Shown piece by piece: positions 1 to 8,355 of a DNA stretch of 43,166 nt. The notes under the pieces were generated by a model. The model saw nothing but the letters and a program-made list of their open reading frames with translations. It was not told where the DNA came from and made no database searches. The stretch's first letter is position 1. Every line of letters begins with the position of its first letter. The translations under genes and the position numbers were made by a program. Location of the stretch: NCBI GenBank assembly GCA_934317205.1, contig CAKREL010000006.1:1-43166 (forward strand), in the 5' to 3' direction. This stretch comes from an uncultured Eubacterium sp. (GTDB taxonomy: Bacteria > Bacillota > Clostridia > Lachnospirales > Lachnospiraceae).

Positions 1-1487
1 CATACACAGGAGCGTGGAAGCACACCACGCTCCTTGAAGTGTTTCAAGAGGTTGGAATCACGCAGGTACATGCGCCCTGTGGCGGAAACGGAACATGCAG
101 GAAATGTATGGTGAAGGTAGATGGAATCGGAGAGGTGCTTGCCTGCCAGATATTGTGTGAGGATGGTATGTGTATCACCATACCGGAAGAACAGAAGTCT
201 TTGATCGCGGAGAGAGGAAATTGTTATCTGTATCCGGCAGATGGCATAGAAGGGTTGGTGGCAGCCTGTGATATCGGAACCACGACAGTCGTATGCCATC
301 TGTTGGATGGATCGACCGGAGAACGGCTAGGAACGGTCAGTGCGCCAAATGCACAGCGAAGCTTTGGTGCAGATGTAATCTCAAGGATACAGGCATCCTC
401 AGAATATGGCTTGAACCGGCTGCGGGATGCTATAGTGGCACAGCTCAACCTGATGCTGATGCAGCTGAAAGCGCAGACAGGAAGGACAGAATCTATACGG
501 ATGCTGGCTGTTGCAGGAAATACTGTGATGTGTCATCTGTTCTGTGGGCTTTCTCCTGAGAGCATCGGTGTGGTACCATTTACGCCATTATCACTGTTTG
601 GAGAGATTTATGATGCGGATACAATTGGAATACGAAACTGTGAGAAGGTATATGTGCTCCCATCAGTAGCAGGATATGTGGGTGGAGATATTGTATCAGA
701 TTTGGCAGCTGTTCAGATGCATTCTTCAGAGTTGGCGAGAGATGGTGAAAAGGAAACATTGCTTCTGGATATTGGCACAAACGGTGAAATGGTACTTGGA
801 AGATCGGGTGAATTTGTCTGCTGTGCGACAGCCGCAGGACCGGCGTTTGAAGGAGCGGAGATCGCAATGGGAATGCCGGCCGCTTCCGGGGCAATTTCAA
901 AAGTATGGCTGGAAGATGAAAAAATCTGTTGTTCTACCATTGATGATGCCACGGCTGTCGGAATCTGCGGATCCGGTCTGATCGATGCACTGGCTGTTTT
1001 TCTGGAAACAGGATTGCTTGATGAAACCGGTCTGATAGCAGATGAGAATGATGTGGATAAAGACTTTGCCGGATATCTTGGAAAGGATGAAAACGGAAGC
1101 TGTATCTGGCTGACCGAAGAGGTAAAAGTGACCCAGGCAGATGTGAGAAAACTGCAGCTGGCCAAGGCCTCCATTGCAGCGGGCATTCAGATTTTGCTGG
1201 AGGAGAGACAGATTGCTGTCACGGATGTGGAACAAGTGATCCTGGCCGGTGGATTTGGCAGCTTTTTGAATAAAAAAAGTGCTGCAGCCATTGGATTGAT
1301 ACCTGCAAAACTGGAGCAGATGACAGTTTCTGTCGGAAATGCCGCCGGAGAAGGCGCAGTATCGGCGGCTTTGTCAGAGGATGCTCGCCAGGAACTTACG
1401 CATCTGCAGCAGGAAATGCGCTATGTGGAATTATCCACACATAAGAAGTTCAGCGATGCCTATATGGCGGAGATGTTCTTCGAATAA
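1..1487 (+). CDS. RACo-like corrinoid activation protein, 5' end off the window
   Basis: The reading frame is open from base 3, so the gene starts left of the window; the first in-frame start inside it (GTG at 39) would cut into a ferredoxin domain. Cysteine codons at 78, 96, 105 and 144 give the C-x5-C-x2-C...C pattern of a plant-type 2Fe-2S cluster. The rest is an ASKHA-type (DUF4445) ATPase core with ACDIGTTTV near base 264, LLDIGTNGEMVL near 760 and GICGSGLIDAL near 960. Family knowledge: RACo proteins use ATP to reduce inactive Co(II) corrinoid proteins of methyl-transfer systems back to Co(I). A corrinoid reactivator beside a cobamide biosynthesis operon makes sense, but the partner protein is not in the window. 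The family is sure; the exact partner is unknown. Confidence 0.85.
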   Translation, partial: YTGAWKHTTLLEVFQEVGITQVHAPCGGNGTCRKCMVKVDGIGEVLACQILCEDGMCITIPEEQKSLIAERGNCYLYPADGIEGLVAACDIGTTTVVCHLLDGSTGERLGTVSAPNAQRSFGADVISRIQASSEYGLNRLRDAIVAQLNLMLMQLKAQTGRTESIRMLAVAGNTVMCHLFCGLSPESIGVVPFTPLSLFGEIYDADTIGIRNCEKVYVLPSVAGYVGGDIVSDLAAVQMHSSELARDGEKETLLLDIGTNGEMVLGRSGEFVCCATAAGPAFEGAEIAMGMPAASGAISKVWLEDEKICCSTIDDATAVGICGSGLIDALAVFLETGLLDETGLIADENDVDKDFAGYLGKDENGSCIWLTEEVKVTQADVRKLQLAKASIAAGIQILLEERQIAVTDVEQVILAGGFGSFLNKKSAAAIGLIPAKLEQMTVSVGNAAGEGAVSAALSEDARQELTHLQQEMRYVELSTHKKFSDAYMAEMFFE

Positions 1488-1544
1488 GATTATGATTATA
1501 GAAAAAAGAGCATATATATTATTTCAGAGAAAGGGGAACTTAAG

Positions 1545-2240
1545 ATGAGAGGAATTTTATACGGAGTAGGAGTAGGACCGGGAGATCCGGAATTGATGAC
1601 AGTAAAGGCAGTTCGAATGATTCGTGAGGCAGAGGTGATCGCAGTGCCTGGGGCTGACGCGAAAGAAACGGTAGCTTACAAGATTGCTGTGCAGGCAGCA
1701 CCGGAACTGGCAGACAAGGAACTGCTTTCGATTTATATGCCTATGACACACGATGCAGAGGAACTGGAAGAAAATCACAAAAAAGGTGCAAAGGCACTGG
1801 AGGAAGTATTGGATCAGGGACGCGATATCGTATTTCTGACACTGGGTGATCCGACGATATATTCCACATTTTCCTATTTGCAGAAACGCGTAGAGAAAGA
1901 TGGCTATGAGACAGCATTGGTAAGCGGTATCACATCGTTCTGCGCAGCAGCTGCCAGAACGAATCAGCCGTTGGTAGAGTGGAATCAGACGCTGCATATT
2001 GTACCGGCTGTTCATCGCCTGGGTGATACACCGGATGCGGAGGGAAATTATGTCTTTATGAAGTCTGGTAGAAAGATGAAACAGGTAAAAGACATTTTGC
2101 GAGAGAGTGGAAAACAGGTGTCCATGGTGGAAAATTGTGGTATGGAGACGGAGCATGTATACCGCAGCGTAGAAGAAATTCCGGATGATGCAGGATACTA
2201 TTCCCTGATCATTGCAAAAGATGCGGAGTCCGGAAAATGA
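1545..2240 (+). CDS. cbiL: Cobalt-factor II C20-methyltransferase
   Basis: This enzyme adds the C20 methyl group from S-adenosylmethionine to cobalt-factor II, an early step in building the corrin ring. The 231-residue protein has the tetrapyrrole methylase fold: an N-terminal GVGVGPGDPELMTVKA loop, a TLGDPTIYSTF segment near residue 100, and a GITSFCAAAARTNQPL segment near residue 128, all typical of CbiL/CobI. The length is normal for the family. An AAGGGG ribosome site lies 8 bases before the ATG. The stop overlaps the start of the ABC ATPase gene (ATGA at 2237), so the two are translationally coupled, although the rest of the corrin pathway only resumes at 6215. Cobalt-factor II (anaerobic route) is inferred as substrate from the cbiD/cbiG context. 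Confidence 0.94.
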   Translation: MRGILYGVGVGPGDPELMTVKAVRMIREAEVIAVPGADAKETVAYKIAVQAAPELADKELLSIYMPMTHDAEELEENHKKGAKALEEVLDQGRDIVFLTLGDPTIYSTFSYLQKRVEKDGYETALVSGITSFCAAAARTNQPLVEWNQTLHIVPAVHRLGDTPDAEGNYVFMKSGRKMKQVKDILRESGKQVSMVENCGMETEHVYRSVEEIPDDAGYYSLIIAKDAESGK

Positions 2241-3079
2241 TTGAACTGATAAATCTGACAAAGAAGTTTGATACGTTTACTGCAGTGGACAATCTGAATC
2301 TGAAGATTGAGACAGGAGAATTTTTTGGACTTCTTGGGCCAAACGGAGCGGGAAAGACAACGACGATCAGTCTGATGTCCACACTGCTCCTCCCGACTGC
2401 CGGTGAAATCCGGGTGGATGGGGAAGTGCTTTCTCGTAAAAATCCGGGACTGAAGCGAAAAATCAGTGTGATCACACAGGAATATTCCATGCGGCAGGAT
2501 ATGACTATGGATGAAGTGATGGAATATCAGGGGCGGTTATATTTTATGCCCCGTAAAAAGATTCGGGAAAAGACAGAAGAATTGCTGGAGTTTTGTGGTC
2601 TGATTGATTTCAGGCGAAGGACAGTGCGAAAACTATCTGGTGGAATGAAGAGAAAACTGATGGTTTGCCGGGCACTTCTGACCGAGCCTGAGATTTTATT
2701 GCTGGATGAGCCGACAGCAGGCATGGATGCCATTTCCAGAAGACAGATGTGGAATCTGCTGCGACAGCTCAATGACCACAATCTGACAATCCTTTTGACC
2801 ACACATTATATGGAAGAAGCGGAAAGTCTGTGTCAGCGGGTGGCCTTTATGGACCGTGGACATCTGGAAGAAGTGAATGAACCGAAGAAAATGGTAGAGC
2901 AATTGGGTCATTTTGCGGTAGATGAGACGACACAGGACGGATTAAGAAGTCATTATTTCCAAAACAGAGAAGAAGCAATCGCTCATTTAAGCAGGCTCTC
3001 CGGTCAGACTGCTTTGCGTAATACAACGCTGGAAGATGTGTTTGTGGCACGGGCAGAGCAGAAAGAGAGGCAACAGTAA
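2237..3079 (+). CDS. ABC-2 type transporter, ATP-binding subunit
   Basis: A 280-residue ABC ATPase of the DrrA/NodI-like exporter class. It has the Walker A motif GPNGAGKTT near residues 34-42, the signature LSGGMKRKL near residue 132, Walker B ILLLDEPTAGMD near residue 153 and the switch histidine in TTHYMEEAE near residue 189. A C-terminal stretch of about 60 residues follows the nucleotide-binding domain, as in this class. It overlaps cbiL by 4 bases and is followed after 2 bases by its permease. The substrate cannot be read from the sequence. The position inside a cobamide operon suggests a corrinoid or related export role, but that is inference; drug- or lipid-type substrates are common in this family. 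Confidence 0.93.
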   Translation: MIELINLTKKFDTFTAVDNLNLKIETGEFFGLLGPNGAGKTTTISLMSTLLLPTAGEIRVDGEVLSRKNPGLKRKISVITQEYSMRQDMTMDEVMEYQGRLYFMPRKKIREKTEELLEFCGLIDFRRRTVRKLSGGMKRKLMVCRALLTEPEILLLDEPTAGMDAISRRQMWNLLRQLNDHNLTILLTTHYMEEAESLCQRVAFMDRGHLEEVNEPKKMVEQLGHFAVDETTQDGLRSHYFQNREEAIAHLSRLSGQTALRNTTLEDVFVARAEQKERQQ

Positions 3080-3081
3080 CG

Positions 3082-3813
3082 ATGGGAATTATAACAGTAT
3101 TATGGGAAAAATGGACAGAGTTCCGTCGTGATTTTTATAAGATCACTCTTGCAGCTATGATAGCGCCATTGATGTATCTGATCGTTTTTGGAATGGGAAT
3201 TCAAATGGTTTCTCATGGAGAACCGTACCTGAATTTCCTGATTCCGGGTGTGGTCTCACTGACAACTATGACAGGAAGCTTTAATGCAATTGCACAAAAT
3301 CTGAATGTGCAGCGGTTGTATGAGAAAGCTTTCGACCAGGTTATGATATCACCGACACCGTTGTGGCAGTTTATTGTAGGGCAGGTCATTGCCGGAAGTT
3401 TGCGCGGATTGTATGCAGGATGTGTGATCATGCTCTTGATTCTGCCAATCAGAACAGGCGTTGTATTTAACGGTTTTTCCTTTTTGATCATGTTTTTGAA
3501 CGGGGCAGTATTTTCAACAATTGCTGTTGTGGTTTCTTTTATCGCAAAAAATCATACGGATGTACCGCGTTTTTCTAATTATGTCATTATGCCGATGTCA
3601 TATTTGTGTAATACATTTTTTTCTATGGATAATATGCCGGAAGGAATTCGCCAGGTGATCGGTGCATTGCCATTATCACAGACCAGTGCTATGATCCGGA
3701 GTATTGCCAAGCAGGAAGCAATTAATCCAATTGGAATATTGATCCTTGTAATTTATCTGGTGATATTTTTGTTTCTTGCGTTCTGGTTTATTTATAAACG
3801 GAAAAATCTATAG
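3082..3813 (+). CDS. ABC-2 type transporter, permease subunit
   Basis: A 243-residue integral membrane protein with about six hydrophobic segments, including MIAPLMYLIVFGMGIQ near residue 25 and VIYLVIFLFLAFWFIY near the C-terminus, which ends in short basic residues. The SLTTMTGSFNAIAQNLNVQR stretch near residues 60-80 and the NYVIMPMSYLCNTFFSMD stretch in the second half are typical of ABC-2 (DrrB/NodJ-like) permeases. It begins 2 bases after the ATPase stop, so the two surely form one exporter. There is no separate binding protein next to it, which fits export rather than uptake. The substrate is unknown. It is followed by a 120-base gap before the NEAT-like gene. Confidence 0.91.
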   Translation: MGIITVLWEKWTEFRRDFYKITLAAMIAPLMYLIVFGMGIQMVSHGEPYLNFLIPGVVSLTTMTGSFNAIAQNLNVQRLYEKAFDQVMISPTPLWQFIVGQVIAGSLRGLYAGCVIMLLILPIRTGVVFNGFSFLIMFLNGAVFSTIAVVVSFIAKNHTDVPRFSNYVIMPMSYLCNTFFSMDNMPEGIRQVIGALPLSQTSAMIRSIAKQEAINPIGILILVIYLVIFLFLAFWFIYKRKNL

Positions 3814-3881
3814 GGCAATGTGGAAACAGATAGAACGGATATTCACATCTGATGATGCTATAAAAACAGGAATATTCTATG

Positions 3882-3912
3882 AGATTTTGTAAATATCAGA
3901 TTTTGTAAATAT
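3882..3912 (+). repeat. Short tandem duplication
   Basis: AGATTTTGTAAATAT occurs twice in a row (3882-3896 and 3898-3912), a 16-base period with one joining base. It lies 20 bases before the start of the NEAT-like gene. It looks like a local duplication; no function is apparent. Confidence 0.7.
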
Positions 3913-3933
3913 GAGAAAAGGAAAAATGACAGT

Positions 3934-4515
3934 ATGAAAAAGTGGAATATGGTTAAGAAAAAATTGCTTTCTCCGCTGATAGTGCTGTGCTTTGGCTTAC
4001 TGTTAGGTGTCTGTCTGTGTGAGAAAAATGTGCAGGCAGAGCCACTTTCAGTGGAAAAAGAAGACGGGGAATATGCCATTGATGTAACACTAAAAGGCGG
4101 AAGTGGAAAGGCTACGGTGGTTTCACCTACAATATTTATTGTAAAAGATGGAAATGCCTATGCACAGCTGCAATGGAGCAGTTCAAATTATGATTATATG
4201 ATCGTAGACGGAGAAAAATTTCTGAATGAAAATAAAAATGAAAGTGGCTACTCTACGTTTACGATTCCGGTTACGGTGTTTGATGAAGAGATGCCAGTGA
4301 TTGCGGATACGACAGCTATGGGAACGCCTCATGAGATTTCCTATACACTGACATTTTATGCGGATTCGATTGAAAGTAAGGGCGCATTGCCACAGGAGGC
4401 AGCCAAGCGGGTACTTGTAGTGGCAGCAATCATTATCGTGGGCGGTGGAATCCTGAATTATTTTGTGACAAAACGAAGAAACCGGGATTTTACTCCGCAT
4501 AAGAAAAAACATTAG
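3934..4515 (+). CDS. Membrane-anchored NEAT-like protein
   Basis: A 193-residue exported protein. Residues 1-36 form a signal peptide (basic start, hydrophobic core, QAEP cleavage-like region). Residues 44-143 read as one small beta-sandwich: DGEYAIDVTL, then TIFIVKDGNAYAQLQWSS, NYDYMIVDGEKF, STFTIPVTVFDEEMPVIAD and HEISYTLTFYAD. This order of strands resembles NEAT (iron transport-associated) domains, which bind haem. Residues 159-178 are a transmembrane helix and a strongly basic tail follows, so the domain faces outward. NEAT proteins usually carry a tyrosine pair on the last strand; here an H-x3-Y arrangement is seen (HEISY). Inference: it may bind a tetrapyrrole such as a corrinoid or haem at the cell surface, perhaps with the ABC exporter just upstream. 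The domain call is by eye only. Confidence 0.6.
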   Translation: MKKWNMVKKKLLSPLIVLCFGLLLGVCLCEKNVQAEPLSVEKEDGEYAIDVTLKGGSGKATVVSPTIFIVKDGNAYAQLQWSSSNYDYMIVDGEKFLNENKNESGYSTFTIPVTVFDEEMPVIADTTAMGTPHEISYTLTFYADSIESKGALPQEAAKRVLVVAAIIIVGGGILNYFVTKRRNRDFTPHKKKH

Positions 4516-4532
4516 ATTGTGAGGAAGATGAT

Positions 4533-5237
4533 ATGGAATTAAATGCAATGAAAGAGCGCGAGGAAATCTGTGATGTGTGCCATAAAATGTGGCAGCGCGG
4601 TATTGTAGCAGCAAATGATGGAAATGTATCTGTGAAATTAGAGGATGGTACATTTTTGTGTACTCCGTCCGGTGTAAGCAAAGCTGCTATGACACCGGAA
4701 ATCCTGGTGCATATGAAGGCAGATGGTACAGTGATTTCGGCAGCGGAAGGATATAAACCGTCTTCCGAGATGAAAATGCATTTCCGTTGTTATAAAGAGC
4801 GCGAGGATGTAAAGGCTGTAGTTCATGCACATCCACCGATTGCTACCACTTTTGCATCCATGGGGCGTCCGCTGGATGGTTATCAGGTGATGGAATTTAT
4901 CGTAAATCTCGGTGCGGTTCCGATTGCACCGTATGCAGAGCCATCCACTGAGGAGGTGCCGGATTCTGTCGCACCGTTTCTTAAGGAGCATGACGCGGTA
5001 TTGCTTGCAAATCACGGAGCACTTACGGTAGGTGACAGTCTGACCCGTGCATATTTTCGTATGGAGTCACTTGAAATGTATGCAAAAACGTCCTTGTATA
5101 TCCATTTACTTGGTGGGGCACCTGATATGCCAAAGGACAAGATTGACGGACTGATAAACCTGCGTGAAAATGGATACAAGATCCCGGGCAGACATCCGGG
5201 ATATGTCAAATACAACAAACCGGAAGGTGAGAAGTAG
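4533..5237 (+). CDS. Class II aldolase (FucA/AraD-type)
   Basis: A 234-residue zinc-dependent class II aldolase/epimerase. Zinc ligands are seen as HAHPP at residues 99-103 and ANHGA with the histidine at residue 161; the catalytic glutamate fits PSSEMKMH near residue 78. The N-terminal AANDGNVSVKL and LCTPSGVSK stretches bind the phosphosugar phosphate in family members. Candidate substrates are L-fuculose-1-phosphate, giving lactaldehyde and dihydroxyacetone phosphate, or a 5-deoxyribulose-1-phosphate from 5'-deoxyadenosine salvage. The sequence does not decide between them. It sits 17 bases after the NEAT-like gene and 2 bases before a LysR gene, inside the cobamide operon, where no known pathway step needs an aldolase. 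Confidence 0.88.
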   Translation: MELNAMKEREEICDVCHKMWQRGIVAANDGNVSVKLEDGTFLCTPSGVSKAAMTPEILVHMKADGTVISAAEGYKPSSEMKMHFRCYKEREDVKAVVHAHPPIATTFASMGRPLDGYQVMEFIVNLGAVPIAPYAEPSTEEVPDSVAPFLKEHDAVLLANHGALTVGDSLTRAYFRMESLEMYAKTSLYIHLLGGAPDMPKDKIDGLINLRENGYKIPGRHPGYVKYNKPEGEK

Positions 5238-5239
5238 AA

Positions 5240-6142
5240 ATGAACAGCAGACAACTGGAATATTTTCTGGCAGTGGCTCATGAATTGAATTTTACCAAAG
5301 CGGCGGAATCTATGTATGTATCACAGACAGCAGTAACCCAACAGATTAAAGCGCTGGAAGAACAGTTGGGGGTGAGTCTGTTTGAACGTACCAAGAAAAA
5401 AGTCGTACTGACACCGGCGGGAAAAGTATTTTTGCAGGAGGCATCTTCCATTTTAAAACGTATTGATACGGCGGTGAAACGGACTCGTGAGGCATCCAGC
5501 GGATTTATCGGTTCTCTGGAAATTGGTTTTTCTGTTGGAATTGGCAATACAGGACTTGCGGAGAAAATTCAGGCTTTTAATGAGAAATATCCGAATATTG
5601 CAATGAAATTCACAAGCCAGAGTCCTTCCATGCTGCTGAAGCTTTTAAAAAATGGTGAATTGGACCTGGTACTGATGCCAATGTTTGAAGAGCGGTATTA
5701 TAAGGATGTAGAAGTGTTAAAAATCAGCACAGAACGTATGTCAGCAGTATTCCCACGCAGCCATGTGCTGGCGCAGAAGCCATATGTAACAAGGACTGAT
5801 CTAAAGGATGAAAACCTGATCCTGGCCGCTACGCCGGAATGTGAGATCGGTGAGGATAAGCAGATTATCGAGACATTTTGGAAGCGTGGATATCATCCGA
5901 ATGTGGTGGCAAAAATTGAGGATGTAGAGACGATCCTGCTGATGCTTTCTGCAAATATGGGAGTGACGATTCTTCCGGCTTATCTGTCTATTCCATTGCA
6001 GTCAAGAGGAAGACTTGTTTCTGTGCCTTTTGGAGGACCAGAAGATACGATTGATATCATTGCTGCATGGATGCCGAATGCAGAGAATCCGTCTCTGGAA
6101 AAAATCTTACCGTTTCTTCAACCGGATCAGCAGGAGAATTAG
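5240..6142 (+). CDS. LysR-family transcriptional regulator
   Basis: A 300-residue LysR regulator. Residues 1-60 hold the winged helix-turn-helix (MNSRQLEYFLAVAHELNFTK, AAESMYVSQTAVTQQIKALE, LFERTKKKVVLTPAG), followed by the linker helix and a periplasmic-binding-like effector domain from about residue 88. It starts 2 bases after the aldolase stop, so it is co-transcribed with it rather than divergent as most LysR genes are. The effector is unknown. Likely targets are its own operon, the aldolase or the adjoining cbiD promoter region at 6143-6214, but no clear T-N11-A box was seen there. Confidence 0.93.
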   Translation: MNSRQLEYFLAVAHELNFTKAAESMYVSQTAVTQQIKALEEQLGVSLFERTKKKVVLTPAGKVFLQEASSILKRIDTAVKRTREASSGFIGSLEIGFSVGIGNTGLAEKIQAFNEKYPNIAMKFTSQSPSMLLKLLKNGELDLVLMPMFEERYYKDVEVLKISTERMSAVFPRSHVLAQKPYVTRTDLKDENLILAATPECEIGEDKQIIETFWKRGYHPNVVAKIEDVETILLMLSANMGVTILPAYLSIPLQSRGRLVSVPFGGPEDTIDIIAAWMPNAENPSLEKILPFLQPDQQEN

Positions 6143-6214
6143 AACAGAAGTGCGATAATACAGCACAAGCTGGAAAAATAGTAACATAGGAAAAATGTTG
6201 GAGCACAGATAAAG

Positions 6215-7507
6215 ATGAAAAATGGACTGGAAGAGTATTTTATTATCAAAGACAATAAAAAAATGCGATTCGGCTACACCACGGGAAGCTGTGCAGCAGC
6301 GGCAGCAAAGGCAGCAGCAGCGATGCTATTTGCCAGAAAAGAGATTCCGGTTGTGGAACTTCTGACACCAAAAGGCATTCGCATCTGGCTTGAAGTGCTG
6401 GATGTGACCCGGAAGCAGAATGCAGTATCATGTGCCATCCGCAAAGATGGAGGAGATGATCCGGATGTGACCAGTGGGCTCCTGGTTTATGCGGATGTGT
6501 GTCTGTGTGAAGTACAAGAAGCAGAAAGATTGCAACAGGTATTTATGCATCATACAGAACAGGAATATATGGAGAAGAAAGAGTCCTATCAGAAGCATAT
6601 ACAAAAGGAATCTGATGAAGTTACATGCAAAAAAGATGCAGCGTTTTCTGAAAAAAAAGCTGTGGTTGGAATTACATCAGGTGAAGGCGTGGGAATGATC
6701 ACTCTTCCTGGACTGGAACAGCCAGTGGGTGCACCTGCGATCAATAAGGTTCCACGACAGATGATCACGCAGGCAGTGCAGGAAATTTGTGAAAAATATG
6801 ATTATACTGGTGGTATCCGTGTGCAGATCCGTGTGCCGGAAGGGGCAGACACTGCGAAACGGACTTTTAATCCACGACTCGGAATCGAAGGAGGAATTTC
6901 CATCCTTGGAACAAGTGGTATCGTGGAGCCTATGAGTGAAAAAGCATTGATTTCAAGTATTGAAGTTGAAATGAAACAGAAAGCTTCCGGTGGAAAGCAG
7001 TATTTGCTGATCGCACCGGGAAATTATGGACTGCAGTATCTGTCCGGGCATTTTCCTTTCGAAGCGGAAGAAGCAGTTAAGTGCAGTAATTATGTGGGAC
7101 AGACGATTGATTTTGCAGTAAATATGGGCTTGAAAGGAATTTTGTTTGTTGCCCATATCGGAAAATTTATCAAAGTAGCCGGTGGAATTATGAATACTCA
7201 TTCCAGGGATGCAGATGCCCGTATGGAAATTATGGCCGCCTGTGCGCTGCGTGCCGGGGCGGATGCAAAAACGGCGAATCAGATTCTGGCTGCAGTGACC
7301 ACAGATGAAGGTCTTGCAATTTTGAAGCAGACAGCATTCTGGGAGAAAACACTGCAGATCATAACAGAGAAAGTTGCGTATTATCTGAATCATCGGGCAC
7401 AGGGACAGCTGCAGATCGGTGCAGTATTGTATTCTAATGCTATGGGTGAACTGGGGCGGACAGATCTGGCGGAGGAATTACTGAAATGCCTGCTCTCAGA
7501 ACGATAA
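6215..7507 (+). CDS. cbiD: Cobalt-precorrin-5B C1-methyltransferase
   Basis: CbiD methylates C1 of cobalt-precorrin-5B, a step found only in the anaerobic route. The N-terminal RFGYTTGSCAAAAAKAAA near residue 16 is the family hallmark; GITSGEGVGMITLPGLEQPV, GGISILGTSGIVEPMSEKAL and GNYGLQYLSG follow in the usual order. At 430 residues it is longer than most CbiD proteins (about 360-380). The extra length appears to lie at residues 110-150, a charged, lysine- and glutamate-rich stretch between two conserved blocks, so it is probably a surface loop. The start at 6215 leaves a short leader before the conserved core; the ribosome site (GGAG near 6200) is weak. It follows the LysR gene by 72 bases and precedes cbiF by 73. 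Confidence 0.95.
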   Translation: MKNGLEEYFIIKDNKKMRFGYTTGSCAAAAAKAAAAMLFARKEIPVVELLTPKGIRIWLEVLDVTRKQNAVSCAIRKDGGDDPDVTSGLLVYADVCLCEVQEAERLQQVFMHHTEQEYMEKKESYQKHIQKESDEVTCKKDAAFSEKKAVVGITSGEGVGMITLPGLEQPVGAPAINKVPRQMITQAVQEICEKYDYTGGIRVQIRVPEGADTAKRTFNPRLGIEGGISILGTSGIVEPMSEKALISSIEVEMKQKASGGKQYLLIAPGNYGLQYLSGHFPFEAEEAVKCSNYVGQTIDFAVNMGLKGILFVAHIGKFIKVAGGIMNTHSRDADARMEIMAACALRAGADAKTANQILAAVTTDEGLAILKQTAFWEKTLQIITEKVAYYLNHRAQGQLQIGAVLYSNAMGELGRTDLAEELLKCLLSER

Positions 7508-7580
7508 TGCGATAAATTACAAAAAATTGATAGAAAAAGAGTGAATATAGATTTGAAAAAATCAGGAGGAGGAAAAACAA

Positions 7581-8339
7581 ATGGTATATTTTGTTGGAGC
7601 AGGTAGTGGAGCACCGGATCTGATTACCGTAAGGGGAAAAAACCTGCTGGAACAGGCAGATGTGATTATTTATGCAGGGTCTTTGGTAAACCCGCAGCTG
7701 CTTGATTACAAAAAAGAGGGTTGTGAGGTATATAACAGTGCAACCATGACGTTGGAAGAAGTGTTGGAAGTAATAAAAGAGGCGTACGCAAATGGTAAAA
7801 TGATCGTTCGTCTGCACACCGGTGATCCGTGTATTTATGGTGCAATACGGGAGCAGATGGATCAATTAGATGTGATGGAAATTCCGTACGAGAGTTGCCC
7901 GGGTGTCAGTGCTTTTTGTGGTGCAGCATCAGCACTGAATCTGGAATACACATTGCCAAATGTGTCCCAGAGCGTGATTATCACACGAATGGCAGGCCGG
8001 ACACCGGTGCCTGATCGTGAAAGCATCGCTTCTTTTGCGGCACATCAGGCGACGATGGTTGTTTTTTTAAGTACCGGACTGTTAGAGGAGTTATCCAGAG
8101 AACTCATTGAAGGAGGATATACTGCAGATACACCGGCAGCAATCGTATACAAAGCAACCTGGCCGGAGGAAGAAAAGTATATTTGTACTGTGGGAACACT
8201 GGCACAGACAGCAAAAGAACATAATATTACAAAAACTGCATTGATGATCATTGGTGATGCGGTGACACATACAAATTATGATAGATCAGAACTGTATCAT
8301 CCTGAGTTTACGACAGAATTCAGAAAAGCGAAACAGTAA
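7581..8339 (+). CDS. cbiF: Cobalt-precorrin-4 C11-methyltransferase
   Basis: CbiF adds the C11 methyl group to cobalt-precorrin-4. The 252-residue protein has the tetrapyrrole methylase layout: MVYFVGAGSGAPDLITVRG at the start, VIIYAGSLVNP near residue 31, RLHTGDPCIYGAI near residue 76 and CPGVSAFCGAASALNLEYTL near residue 107. AGSLV with TGDP is diagnostic for CbiF/CobM among the methylases. A strong AGGAGGAGG site lies just before the ATG. It is 16 bases ahead of cbiG, which acts on the next intermediate, so gene order here follows pathway order. Confidence 0.96.
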   Translation: MVYFVGAGSGAPDLITVRGKNLLEQADVIIYAGSLVNPQLLDYKKEGCEVYNSATMTLEEVLEVIKEAYANGKMIVRLHTGDPCIYGAIREQMDQLDVMEIPYESCPGVSAFCGAASALNLEYTLPNVSQSVIITRMAGRTPVPDRESIASFAAHQATMVVFLSTGLLEELSRELIEGGYTADTPAAIVYKATWPEEEKYICTVGTLAQTAKEHNITKTALMIIGDAVTHTNYDRSELYHPEFTTEFRKAKQ

Positions 8340-8355
8340 GAGAAAGTGAAAAGTG

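Noticed and set aside
1..1545. Cobalamin riboswitch ahead of the cobamide genes
   Set aside because: No B12-box-like core was seen in the short gap before cbiL or anywhere else. If there is one, it lies upstream of base 1.
713..2261. Long minus-strand open frames opposite the RACo-like gene and cbiL
   Set aside because: They have no recognisable domains or ribosome sites and lie opposite genes with clear family motifs.
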